Origin: Owenia fusiformis
Lineage: Eukaryota; Annelida; Polychaeta; Sabellida; Oweniidae
Assembly (NCBI GenBank): GCA_903813345.2
Contig: CAIIXF020000008.1
Span: forward strand, 23,482,822-23,546,821
Reading direction: 5' to 3'
DNA: 64,000 bases
In this document: one piece after another, positions 46,614 through 58,100 of the stretch
Position numbering within the stretch: the first letter of the stretch is position 1
Layout of the letters: every line of letters begins with the position of its first letter
Position numbers and translations under genes: made by a program
Notes under the pieces: model-generated
Told to the model about the DNA's origin: nothing
Seen by the model: the letters and a program-made list of their open reading frames with translations, nothing else
Databases searched by the model: none

Positions 46614-47548
46614 AGGGTTTGTAGAAAAAACCGGGTACCGGGTAGTAAATCCTCCATGCTGGGTTCAAACTTGGTATCCGGTCAAAAAATGGGTACCCAA
46701 AAAACGAAAAATACGAATATACGAGTGTAACATAATTAGATTATCAGAAAACGTGTAAGATTTGTTTTGAATTTAAAAAAATGTATGTAACATCCTTCAA
46801 AATTGAGCTAGAAGCTTCAAATAAAAATCATATTTTAAGGCTCTTTTCTTCCTCTATCATCATGACCATATTTTCGTTGGTTAGGGGGGGGGGGTGCGAT
46901 CGCACCCTCTCCTGGCTACGCCTATGACATTGCAAGACATAACAATTTAGTGGACAATTCAGTGGACATTTTGTCGACAATTGGGATAACTTAAATTATG
47001 ATTAATAATCAAAATCCTACACGTTGCATCATGTAAATTAACACACGTCACCTTTTTGAAGGAAGTTACATACATTTTTGTAAATTCAAAACAAATCTTA
47101 CACGTTTTCTTATCATCTAAATATGTTGTTATTATTATTATTATTATATCTTGGTTACCGCCATATTTGGCGAGCAATACCTCATTGGTATATTCCGTAT
47201 TTTACACTCGAAGATAGAGCCAGAAACCTCTCCTTGGAGGAGCCCTGTTTTCTTTTATGTGCACAGGTACACAGACATACAGGTACACACCACAGCCTTT
47301 TATACGAGTCGTGAACCACTCAGTCAAACACCCAGAATTACATAACGCACAAACAAACTTGTCTGAACCGGGAATCGAACCCGGGGCCAAGCGATATTGG
47401 TAACCTTGACTCTCTCTGCCACTGAGCCATAGCGGGTGTATATTCATATATTTCGTTTTTTGGGTACCCGGTTTTTTCGACTGGGTACCAAGTTTGAACC
47501 CAGCATGGAGGATTTACTACCCGGTACCCGTTTTTTTCTACAAACCCT
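46614..47548. mobile_element. E2 in E1 copy 2 (8-bp TSD)
   Basis: Ends AGGGTTTGTAGAAAAA and complement, flanked by ATCTAGAA (46606-46613, 47549-47556). Contains the SINE at 47122-47440. Confidence 0.9.
47122..47440 (-). mobile_element. tRNA-derived SINE
   Basis: On the minus strand it begins with a tRNA-like head: a perfect A box TGGCTCAGTGG (about 47425) and a T arm CCGGGTTCGATTCCCGG with intact B box (about 47365-47383). The anticodon arm is abnormal, so it is not a working tRNA. A ~200-bp body follows with 'aaacagggctcctccaagg', then an (ATA)n tail (47122-47146 on plus as 'ttattattatt'). Intact polymerase III promoter boxes suggest it could be transcribed. Confidence 0.8.
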
Positions 47549-48339
47549 ATCTAGAAAAGTAACCTCATTCCCTATAATTTGATGTAGATTCTATATCATG
47601 GGCTTTCAATTGAAAGCCCATGCCTACTGTATATGAATAGGTACATTTTGATATATAACATTATGGCCTTTCAATTGAAAGTCCATGCCTACAGTATATG
47701 AAAAGGTACATTTTGATATATAACATTATGGGGGTAAACGTTTCCTATATAGTTGGTCACGACGCCAGAAGTGCAAACTGGTATTGTTCCAAATTTTTGA
47801 ATTTCGTGTTAGATTACGATACTCACACCTGAAGCATGGTTTTTGTTTTTGATAAATTACAATAAAGTTTAATAATATTTCTATGCGTATTTTGTGAAAT
47901 TATGTTGACGTTTATTTAAGTTACAATGTAACGGTGCATTATATTTGATTAATCAGTTTCTGAAAGTTTGATTTAAGTACTTTTACACGCTTTTACATTA
48001 GTCCCAATCACGCAAATCCCTTGAATGTCCCGGGACATCCTGCAAATTTAGGTGGATGTCCCGCGGAATCCCGCAAATTTAGGGCACTTTTTCTAGAAAA
48101 TCTGTCCCTCTATGAAGTTTTTGCTGGTAAACATGTTAACTGTCCCGCAATTAGGGTGTTTGTCCCTCGAATGGTCACGCGAAATCCCGCGAATTTGATA
48201 AAAAAATGGCCTATAAGCGCAATCACGCAAATCCTGTGAATTTAGTAGATGTCCCGCAAAATCCCGCGAATTTTGGGCACTGGGTCTAAAAAATCTGTCC
48301 CGCGAGAAAATCTTTGGGGGTTGACAGTACTGCGTATAA

Positions 48340-48552
48340 TCAATTTTGTTCAGTTTTGATTTGAAGTTGCGTTCATCTGAATCCATGTTTCAAAACAAAA
48401 ATCATATTTTCTTCACTTCAAAATACTTCAGTGAGATGAATGCTCGGAATTGTCGTTTGCAATAACTTATTGTCGTATTCGTTCTTTTATCTACTTGATA
48501 GAAGCATTGAGTCGTACATTTGATGCCAGGTCACCTTCTCGCGTACCTCTTG
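48340..48552. other. Short unique spacer between E1 copies
   Basis: No feature recognised. Confidence 0.4.
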
Positions 48553-48559
48553 GGGAGCC

Positions 48560-50488
48560 CAGTACTGTCAACCCCTAAAGATTTTCTCGCGGGACAGATT
48601 TTTTAGACCAAGTGCCCAAAATTTGCGGGATTTTGCGGGACATCTACTAAATTCGCGTGATTTCGCGGGACATTTAAGGGATTTGCGTGATTGTGCTAAT
48701 AGGCCAATTTTTTTTATCAAATTCGCGGGATTTCGCGGGACCATTCGAGGGACAAACACCCTAATTGCGGGATAGTTAACAGGGGTACCACCAAAAACTT
48801 CATAGAGGGACAGATTTTTTAGACAAAGTGCCCTAAATTTGCGGGATTTCGCGGGACATCCACCTAAATTTGCAGGATGTCCCGGGACATTCAAGGGATT
48901 TGCGTGATTGGGACTAATGTTAAAGCGTGTAAAAGTACTTAAATCAAACTTTCAGAAACTGATTAATCAAATATAATGCACCGTTACATTGTAACTTAAA
49001 TAAACGTCAACACAATTTCACAAAATACGCATAGGAATATTATTATACTTCATTGTAATTTATCAAAAACAAAAACCATGCTTCAGGTGTGAGTACCGTA
49101 ATCTAACACGAAATTCAAAAATTCGGAACAATACTTTGCACTTCTGGCGTCGTGACCAACTATGAAACGCTTACCCCCATAATGTTATATATTAAAATGT
49201 ACCTATTCATATACTGTAGGCATGGGCTTTCAATTGAAAGCCCATGATATAGGGGTTCGATTAATCTACATCAAATTATAGGAAATGAGGTTACTTTTCT
49301 AGATAGGGTTTGTAGAAAAAACCGGGTACTGGGTAGTAAATCCTCCATGCTGGGTTCAAACTTGGTACCCGGTCGAAAAAAACGGGTACCCAAAAAACGA
49401 AATATCCGAATATACAACATAATTAGATCATTAGAAAACGTGTAAGATTTGTTTTGAATTATAAAAATGTATGTTACTTCCTTCAAAATTGAGCTAGAAG
49501 TTTCAAATAAAAATTATTTTAAGGCTCTTTTCTCCCTCTATCATCATGGTCATATTTCCATTGGTAATGAAGGGGGGTGGGTGCGATCGCACCCACTCCT
49601 GGCTACGCCAATGACATTGTAAGACGATTTGAATAACAAGACAAATCAATCTTACTCTATTTTCCATACTTCGTATGTTGGTACATGAATTGTTTTGATT
49701 ATGATTTAAACCTGTAAAAAGCTATCGTTGCTTTAGCAGAGAGGTGACGTGTGTTAATTTAAATGATGCAACGTGTAAGATTTTGATTATTAATCATAAT
49801 TTAAGTTATCCCAATTTTCGACAAAATGTCGATAGAGGAAGAAAAGAGCCTTAAAATATGCTTTTTATTTGAAGCTTTTAGCTCAATTTTGAAGGATGTT
49901 ACATACATTTTTGTAAATTCAAAACAAATCTTACACGTTTTCTCATAATCTATTATGATATATATTCGTATTTTTCGTTTTTTGGGTTCCCGTTTTTTGA
50001 CCGGGTACCGGGTACCAAGTTTGAACCCAGCATGGAGGATTTACTACCCGGTACCCGTGTTTTTCTACAAACCCTTTCTAGATATCAGCGTCCATTTATT
50101 GTAACTCGCGTTTGCTAATATTTGCTCAGTTCTGAGATGAAGGCCACACGGGTAGTAAAAAGGCCAACGTTGGAACTATTTGTGACCTACATCCCTATTG
50201 TCGAAATTAAAATGAAAGTTGAACCTTTCCCCTTTATTTTGATACCAAACAACAGCATGCTAGGTACTTAAAATTAGGTAAACTTTACTCCTCAAAAGTG
50301 CAAAAACTTAGCTTCTTATAAAAGATAAGATAATCACAATATAGGGGATTGCAACAATTTCGGAAATTCGCGGAGGTCAAAGCCACATTTGCGGGACTTC
50401 GCGGGACATTGCGGGACACGCGAATTAGCCTAATTTTGATCAAATTCGCGGGATAATCCCGCCATTCGCGGGACACTTGACAGCTCTG
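48560..50488 (+). mobile_element. E1 copy 3 (1929 bp, 6-bp TSD, carries E2)
   Basis: Ends CAGTACTGTCAAC and CTTGACAGCTCTG, flanked by GGAGCC (48554-48559, 50489-50494). Same subterminal repeats and interior as copy 1, with E2 at 49305-50075. Confidence 0.92.
49305..50075. mobile_element. E2 in E1 copy 3 (771 bp, 8-bp TSD)
   Basis: Ends AGGGTTTGTAGAAAAA and complement, flanked by TTCTAGAT (49297-49304, 50076-50083), the reverse complement of the TSD in copy 2. Arms of about 250 bp ('cctccatgctgggttcaaac', 'cttacacgttttct') enclose a loop. 8-bp TSDs fit hAT or Merlin-like elements; superfamily not settled. Confidence 0.92.
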
Positions 50489-50494
50489 GGAGCC

Positions 50495-52244
50495 CCACAT
50501 TTGTGTCTGTACTCATGGAAGTAAATTCCCCGGTGTAGCCGAGAGCCACAAACTTTCAACAGGTTCGAAATGGCCAATTTCTCTCATATATACTCATATT
50601 TTATTAATTATCACCTTCAAAGTATTGCTAATAACTATATGTAATTTCAATAAGGAAACTTATCTGGCTACATGTAAATTCAATATCAACACTAAATGTT
50701 CGCTCAACACGTCCTGGCTTACCTTGTGATGACAAACCCTGGGTTTTCGCTATTTATAGTTTATCAACACCTGGACGCATGCGCATTTTATAGTTTATCA
50801 GGCACTTTAAGGACAAAATACAATCCAGCACCTATAGGATTAGTCAAGTCCACTAGAACGGTTATAATTCAGTCGAAGTTTTTCAAATGTATAAATAATA
50901 TTTGTTAAAAGGGAAATCTGTTAACGCTGTTAGGAATGTTACCCATCTATTTGTTTTCCGGATTTTCACACCCAACCCCTCCTCAAAAATGTGATGGGAA
51001 AAGTTCAAATATGTGAATGAACTCAGCTAAATCGTGAGCACGTTAGAACCTCTGACAATATAAGTATGATGATATGAATATTCATGAATTAGAAAGACTT
51101 CATACATGTCAAAACATTGTCACTTCAAAGAATTATAGCCAACTGCTAGCCTGTCAACTAACATGCTGACTATAGCACAGTTCCGTAAGAAATATAAAAA
51201 CTCTAAAAACCAACACTTTTCGAATTACGATGTCTCTAAAAATATAAGACCAATAGACTAGATGTGAGTAGAAATAATCTTGATTTACGTCACTAAATAT
51301 TCAAAATTCAGTCAATAAGTGATGTCATATTTGAAATCTACATGTAAAAGTACATCTAGAAATATGGTTTCGAAAATTGTTTATCAACTTTGAAAATGTG
51401 ATTTCTAGTTCGGGTTGAATCCCCATAGACCCCATGTTACAAAGTCACAAAAAGTGAAATATCTTTTCTTGTAATCGACAAATAACATTTTCCTTTACTG
51501 GACATTTTTTAATTTGCATAACTATTAGATCCATAAAGGTCATATAAAAATTGAACATCTAAAACAGATGTAATTTAGTTAAAGGGAACTTTCTACTATA
51601 CCCGCCATGCTATCTGACCCAAACGAGCCACCTGGTGGTGAAATTGGTAATAACCTACTCGCATCTGCGGTATTACAATGTTTTATACACCATTAAAAAG
51701 CTCAATTCACTGAAAATTGTCATATTGACCTACATGTTCTTTCAAGTCAAAATGAACTTCCAAGTGCTTTAATTTTAGTACAACAGGTAAGAGAAAGTGC
51801 TCCACATCATATGGATGTAAACAGAGCTTAATTACGGTATGTGTTATAGTTTTCAAGAGGTGCACGGATTGAATCAATTAATATAGAAAATATAGTATTA
51901 TAATTCTTTTCTCATTAGTGTTCATTAATACTGGCAATGTAACAGGGCTGTTTCCATAGCTATAATTTTGAAATCTTAAAATGGCAGCCTTTTCAGTTGT
52001 TTTCTTTTAACTATTTCAAAACCCCCAAAACTTGTAGGACAATATAGGAAATCAGAAGTCCATTCAGGCTGTTTCAGCAATACTTGCCTTTAAATTGCAA
52101 TGTTAAGTTCTGTTTTCTCTTTTCTCAAAGTTATACGATGGACTTTTAAAATTCTTTGTTTCCCATCAGGTCAAAAATGAAGATCGTCTTGCAAGCAAGG
52201 TAAAAAAACAAGCAGGGAAAATAAACACAGAATATTTACGTATT
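50495..52244. other. No gene seen
   Basis: About 1.75 kb without supported exons, tandem repeats or terminal repeats. Confidence 0.4.
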
Positions 52245-52519
52245 TTTGCAACTGGCTTTGTATAAAAAACCTCCTACCTCATACCCACCTACCTGGGACA
52301 TGATACAGTCATTGAAGGGTTCAATTTTAAAGATTTTTAAATCTCAAAATAGCTCAAATTATTAACATTTCTACATTTCCGGCTTTATTTTATGACTAGA
52401 TGGATGACAGATCCATAAATAAAGGCATATGGGTGTATTGTAATGTGTAATGACCCGAGGGCGCCCCAGGGGAATAACTAACTAACTAACGACCGCGAGC
52501 ATAGGTCCAACAAGTCAGA

Positions 52520-53500
52520 GGCCTTGTTAAAAAAACCTCCTACCCACGTACCCTAGTACCCACGTACGTGGGTCCTGACCCAGTCTTTAAAGAGTTAAAT
52601 TTTTAAATGTTTAAAACATTATTCAATCTCAGTTTATCCTGAATTATAGATGAATTTATGCATCCATATGCCTTTATTTATAGGTCTGACATCTCTCTAG
52701 TAAAATAAAATAAAGCCGGAATTGCATAAATGTTCATTATTTTTGAGCTATTTGATTTATGTTTTTGATATGTCGAAATGTTTTTTGTTGATCGGGACTT
52801 GAGCCTAGATTATTGGCCTTTTACATCTACTGCAGACCTAAGTCAAATTACATCTAAATTACATATGGACTTACCTTAGGCATGGACCTATATCCTGTTC
52901 AATATAACGTATATAAAGGCAATCTAGGAGTATAACATATTTCCAATGTGAATATTCAGACTTCTTCCGGGAAGTTTAGGCGGCTAATAACTACACGTGC
53001 ATGACGCGTGAGATTCAAACTCAATAAAACGTGGATCTGCGCATCGATCTTTGTAATGTTATTTAGATTGTCATAGATATAATTACACTTCATTTATACA
53101 AAATTCTATATACATTATGGTAAATTAAAAGGTATAGGACTACTAAAAGTATGACTGACAAAAATACTAAATATATGCGCTTGGTCGAATTTGCGCCAAG
53201 CAATAGATTGGTTGTACACTGTAAGACTGCCCGATCAACAAAAAATCGCTTCGATATATCAAAAACAACACTCAAATAGCTCAAATGAACATTATGCAAT
53301 GCCGGCTTTATTTTATGACGAAACAGATGTCCGATCTAGAAATAAAGGCATATGGGTACATAAATTCATCCATAATTAAGCATACATTGAGATAGAATAA
53401 TGTTTAAAAAATGTTAAAGATTTAACTCTTTAAAGACTGGGTCAGGACCCACGTACGTGGGTACGAGGGTACGTGGGTAGGAGGTTTTTTATACAAAGTC
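52520..53500. mobile_element. Inner MULE-like foldback with 9-bp TSD
   Basis: Ends GGCCTTGTTAAAAAAACC and GGTTTTTTATACAAAGTC, flanked by CAAGTCAGA (52511-52519, 53501-53509). Same family as the outer element ('cctcctaccca', 'acccacgtacgtgggt'). Arms of about 280 bp. Confidence 0.92.
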
Positions 53501-53544
53501 CAAGTCAGATAAAGAAATTGAAAGAAAGTGTGCTAAATTTGATG

Positions 53545-53600
53545 CAACGAGTGGGAATCGAACCCAGCTGGGCTGTAGTAGCAACTTGCTATCAAGGGTC
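53545..53600 (-). other. tRNA-like fragment with B box
   Basis: Minus strand reads GCTGGGTTCGATTCCCACTC, a B-box T-arm, with a 13-nt upstream 'ttgctactacagc' but no A box or acceptor stem. A relic inside the outer MULE-like element. Confidence 0.4.
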
Positions 53601-53748
53601 GTTATAAATGCATCTATAATTCATCATAAACTAAGATTTAATAAACTAAGATCTTTAAAATTGAACCCTTCAAAGACTGTATCATGTCCAACGTACATGG
53701 GTAGGTGGGTATGAGGTAGGAGGTTTTTTATACAAAGCCTTTGCAACT

Positions 53749-54658
53749 TGCTATAGATGCTACAATGCTATAGGGAGACATGAAGGATTATAAGTGAACA
53801 TTTTACCATGACTACACTCCGACTTTAAACTCTATCTTAACATTCTATCCATCCAACTGTATAAATATAAATACAAAATAGAATTGGGAATAATCTCCAA
53901 ATCTAGATCTCTAATAAATTTGAACACAATCTCCTCAATTATGAATGTAAGAGTTCTCATGTATAGAATCATCATATGATTCTGAGCATTATGTACCTCA
54001 TATTGAAATATGTTACCACAGTGATTATTGGGAGCACACATTTCCATGTGGACACATCCACAAAGATCTGAAGATAGACATCATCAACTTGATGTCCAAC
54101 ACCACATTTACTTAAAATCAGATACTTATAGACTGATATCACATGCCGCCATTATTGTGAGTTTCTCCAATCATCTGATTACCAAGGGATGATGCTTGAT
54201 AAAACTCCTGACATTTGTACTCTTTACTGCTGAATCAAGATTTCATTCTCACTAAGGAATATTTTCGACTTTCTATTGCACATTCAGATGGGTTCTATGA
54301 ATCTTGCATTTGCAGAAAGATACAATTATTAGATAACTCTTATTCAAAGGATCATCAAACTCCCATGCAGTGTCTCAGAATAGATGTTGAAGACTAGCAC
54401 TGCCACTGAGTTCGAGGTTTCATTTGTCCTATTTCCCACTTTTTTTAGGAAAAAATCTTGTGTTTGTTTTCTGGAAAAAGCGGGAAATCATGCACGCACG
54501 CTGACGGGAAACAAGAATTTAAGTCCATTTGCCTCATTTTCAATCATGGTTTTTCTGCTTTGTAAGTACCAGAATTGCATATAAGCTAGAATAAGATATT
54601 AGCAGTTCTATGTTTCTAATACTGGATAAGGTTTCTAAATGCTTTTTCTATTCTGCAG
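53749..54658. other. No exon firmly identified upstream of the TIR gene
   Basis: A stretch at 54451-54560 lies between an acceptor-like tttttag and a donor CTTT|GTAAGT, but its phase does not fit the next exon. Upstream exons of the TIR gene are expected here or further left. Confidence 0.3.
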
Positions 54659-54700
54659 GTAGCCGTATCAAGTACATGTAGTTCGGAAGAAAGATATATG
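54659..54700 (+). CDS. Probable 42-nt exon of the TIR-domain gene
   Basis: Bounded by a strong acceptor (ttctattctgcag) and donor (ATATATG|gtaaga), 14 codons (VAVSSTCSSEERYM), phase 0 at both ends, matching the phase of the next exon at 55868. A decayed relative occurs at about 58409 ahead of the second TIR copy, which supports it as a real exon. Confidence 0.5.
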
Positions 54701-54782
54701 GTAAGAGTTACAGCTGAAATACAGCCAATAAGCCTTAATTATACCCAATCTTTTTAATGGAAATAGTTACTTTATCCAGATC

Positions 54783-55458
54783 TCCGTGGGAAATAGATTT
54801 TAGACAGTCATATGTTGGATTGTGGCTATTGTCTTAAGATTTAAAAAAGGTGCATATGTTAGGCCAACGCATTATTTAAAAGAAAAGTTAAAGTACTCAT
54901 AGAGATGATCAAATAATTTGGACTTGGAGACAGGGAAGGTGCAAACACCCAACCAATTTTTTCAAAAATGTTTTCCTGATTTTCATCCCCTTCCATTTGT
55001 GTTTTTTCAATGTTTTATGCATTAATATGTTGCATTTGTAGATACAGTTAATCTTTTAAAAGGGATAAAGTAAAAATATTTCCCATGTTATTTTCGCATA
55101 GGGAAAACTCAGGCGATCCATTGTTTTCAGCTTAATTTTGGTCACCCAGGATTGAAATCTCTGTTTGAATCCTACTTTCCTTCTAAGAGGTTAACTGTGT
55201 CTCCAAATGCAAATACACTGAACATTGAAAAAACACGAGTGGAAGGGGACGAAAATCAGAAAAACATTTTTGAAAAAGAAATGTTGGTAGGGTGTTTGCA
55301 CCTTCCCAGTCTCGAAGTCCAAATTATTTCATCATCTCTTAAGTGCTTGTCCTGAAGTTAATGATTGGCCTATAACATAAGCACCTGTTCAAATCCTAAG
55401 AAAATAGCCAAAATCTAACAAGTGACTGTATGAAATCTGTTGCGATACCTTCCACGGT
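54783..55458. repeat. Foldback repeat in the TIR gene intron
   Basis: Arms 54783-55060 and 55165-55458 are inverted copies ('cagtcatatgttggattgtg', 'ggtgcaaacacccaacc', 'ttttcctgattttcatcccc'). A third, direct copy of one arm lies at 58105-58400. Confidence 0.75.
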
Positions 55459-55867
55459 TCTTTATTTATTTACACTTATTATTCACTTCGATTTTATATC
55501 AATATCAGCAATAAAACAACCAATCAAATAGATATATCTAACAGAACTTTTCCTTAATGGATCACTTAAAAGTCTTCATTCAAGTTTATTAACAAAGTTT
55601 TTGAAGGAAACCCCCACTTCGAATACTATACTACATGTACTAGTATACAGTGTACAGAATCTTTAAAGGTGCAGTACATGTACAATTACATTAAGTTACA
55701 TTCACTTTTTATTCTCATACCAAGTGCAATAGGTAAAATTTGAGAACAAATATAAAAATATTATTAAAAAACAAATATCCTAATAAAATACATCATGTAA
55801 ATAAAAGATCCCAAAGAAAAGAAAAGTTAACATTATTTATAATAAAAGCATCAAACTTCATTTTTAG

Positions 55868-56371
55868 GCACACGTGGTGAAAGAGGAATCAGTAACTGGG
55901 CCTGGGTCTCCAGGGCCCGGACCACCTATCTATGACTTCTGGGTTATATGTAATGAGAAATCGGAAAATTCAATTAAGAATGCAACATTCATCGTAAAAC
56001 GACTAGAGGAAAATGGGCTCTGTGGATATTTCTCAAAGAGGGATTCAACAACAAAAGAACCTTCTTTGAATGAAATTCCAGATTCCATTAAGAAATGCAA
56101 ATACTACATCGTGCTCTTTGATGAAGATTTCAATGATGACAACTACAACGTATTCGCATCCGAAACAATTTTCCGACTTCTTGTTAATACCGGAGAGCTA
56201 CCAAGATTCATCCCCCTGGTGATTGGTGTTGAAAGGCAACAGGTAGTGCCAAATTACATCCCGAATTTCTGCCTTGAGTTTGAAAAAGATCTGCCAAATA
56301 ACACCAAGCAGTTCATGAGATTGGAGAATACACTGAAAGCGCCAGTCCCACAAACAACATGGGGTTTTTAA
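55868..56371 (+). CDS. TIR-domain protein, terminal exon
   Basis: 504 nt after an acceptor (tttttag|GCACAC), encoding 167 residues to TAA. A Toll/IL-1 receptor homology domain fills the exon: box 1 YDFWVICNEK, the helix 'FIVKRLEENGLCGYFSKRD' (box 2 region with RD), 'IPDSIKKCKYYIVLFDEDF', and 'RFIPLVIGVE'. TIR domains mediate homotypic signalling in Toll/MyD88-type immunity. The weak box 2 and the IPLVIGVE strand recall TICAM-type adaptors more than Toll receptors (inference). The BB-loop proline of Toll receptors is absent. There is no transmembrane segment in this exon. The N-terminal part of the protein is unknown. Confidence 0.8.
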   Translation, partial: AHVVKEESVTGPGSPGPGPPIYDFWVICNEKSENSIKNATFIVKRLEENGLCGYFSKRDSTTKEPSLNEIPDSIKKCKYYIVLFDEDFNDDNYNVFASETIFRLLVNTGELPRFIPLVIGVERQQVVPNYIPNFCLEFEKDLPNNTKQFMRLENTLKAPVPQTTWGF

Positions 56372-58100
56372 TTTTGTTAGCCACCAAAAGGCATAACTGA
56401 ACTGGACACGACAAAAAAAATTGCTTTGTTATACTACTATAGTATATTATACTGATTTTGCTTAATCTCCTCCAATGTCAAATTAAGAACAAAATAATAA
56501 GAAATGACCAACTGCTTCAACATCAACAAATAAAGTTCTAAACTTGGAACTGCATTAGAAACCAATCTTTCTGTTCATAAAACCAAAAACTCTGGATTTA
56601 ATAAATATTAATCACTGTCGTATAAATAATTTGGAATATGCTCTATCTATAATTCTGCAATCAATTAATCAAGATGGATTACTTCTCATAGACTTACTAC
56701 TTGAAAAGTTAATTAACTCACCACATGTATTGCTTAAATTCTACATAAGAGTTGGGTAATCACTGGAGCTGAAAATAATGGACAGAGTACCAAATGCATA
56801 TGAGGACAAAGGCGCACCAATCCAGCAATAGTTATCAATGGATACACAATGACTACAGACAGTTTTAAAAGCTATTTTGGAAAGCTCACAGATTGAATAC
56901 CTACCATTACATCAAAACATTGTCATAGTTGTTGAATCAGTCAACATAAGGCTGGACTTAATGGTGTTCCCTCTGGCTGGGTGTTTTCGAAATAAGTTCG
57001 ATCCTTGCAATTTAAAATTTCGACAATGGCATTTTTTTCCCCTGATTTTACTACATACCCTGGCTCAGACAGCTCTGTATGGTTGAGATATCAGGTGAAT
57101 GACATCATGCCACTAAACCTTCTTTTATTGTTTTTTAACTGGAATCTTATTTTTGCTCAAATCTAATTTGGATGGATTTTTGACCTGTCATGGAATTCTG
57201 TAGTTGTTGGGGTGATATAGAAAAGTTGATTCAAATATGCAATCAGTCTGTTCAAAATGTAATAGGGGTACATCTAGGAATCCTTAGGGGAGGGGGTTCA
57301 AATTGACAAATATAATTAAACCCCTTTTATGGGACATTTTCAACATTTTCAAGTTACACTTTTGATAAAATTTTGGCCTTTTTTGTCTAAAAAAATTAAA
57401 TTTTTAAAGAAATTCAGGTCATACAGTTCTTAAAAAATTCCCATTCTGGCCTATTTTGTAAAAGTTCTGAAGGCCCAAACTTTTTGGGCCTACCTCAAGA
57501 TCCCTCCCCTGGTGTTTCATGTATGTTCACCATCAGATAGAAGTTAGATGCCCAACACTTTATGTCTTGATTTTGCACCTAATAAAATTCTTTATAGCAC
57601 AATATACTTTTCCTGTGTTTTACAAAATATATAATCCTGAGGAACATTTTTGGGACGATTTAGTCTTGCATCAAGACCCTTTTTTATTATAAAGAAAAGG
57701 AGAGGTCATAATGCAAGACCATCAAGCTATTTAGATTTTTTGGATTGATACTTGAAACTGTATATTATTTGTTATTTGGAATGTTAAAACAATATTTATA
57801 TTATTTATTATTTCACACTCCCTTGCTCTATGGAATATTTAGCATATATGAGATAACATATATCAGATAACAAAATGGAAAATACCAGGAAAACAAAGAA
57901 AAAAAGAACACCTTAAGACCATATCAACCCCCTCCTTTATTAATTGCTGATAATTAAAATTGATGAATTTGATAACTATCAAAACTATTGCTTTTATCGC
58001 TAAAAACATTTTGGGTGTGGAGTCGATGTTCAGAGAAAAAGGCACAGATGAAATTAGTCTATTGAAACCCCATGTATCAGCTAAAATTGATAAAGAAGGA
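56372..58100. other. Spacer between TIR copies; no gene seen
   Basis: AT-rich; contains the 3' UTR of the first TIR copy. Plus-strand frames at 56877 and 57960 show no recognisable features. Confidence 0.4.

Larger units (their letters stand above)
46195..48332 (-). mobile_element. E1 copy 2 (2138 bp, 6-bp TSD, carries E2 and a SINE)
   Basis: Inverted relative to copy 1. Ends CAGAGCTGTCAAG and GTTGACAGTACTG, flanked by CGTATA (46189-46194, 48333-48338). Contains E2 at 46614-47548. Confidence 0.92.
52254..53739. mobile_element. Outer MULE-like foldback with 9-bp TSD
   Basis: Ends GGCTTTGTATAAAAAACC and complement, flanked by TTTGCAACT (52245-52253, 53740-53748). Terminal arms of about 100 bp. 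Interrupted by 52520-53500. Confidence 0.92.

Noticed and set aside
47345-47430. Functional tRNA gene on the minus strand
   Set aside because: The T arm and A box are good, but the anticodon arm is abnormal and the sequence continues into a SINE body with an (ATA)n tail.
48568-48894. 108-codon minus-strand ORF with CPAKSREF repeats
   Set aside because: Translation of the 'cgcgggatttcgcggga' subterminal repeats of E1; related frames occur in the other copies.
54384-54584. 66-codon frame as the first exon of the TIR gene
   Set aside because: A donor is present, but the phase does not match the 54659 exon and the peptide has no recognisable features.
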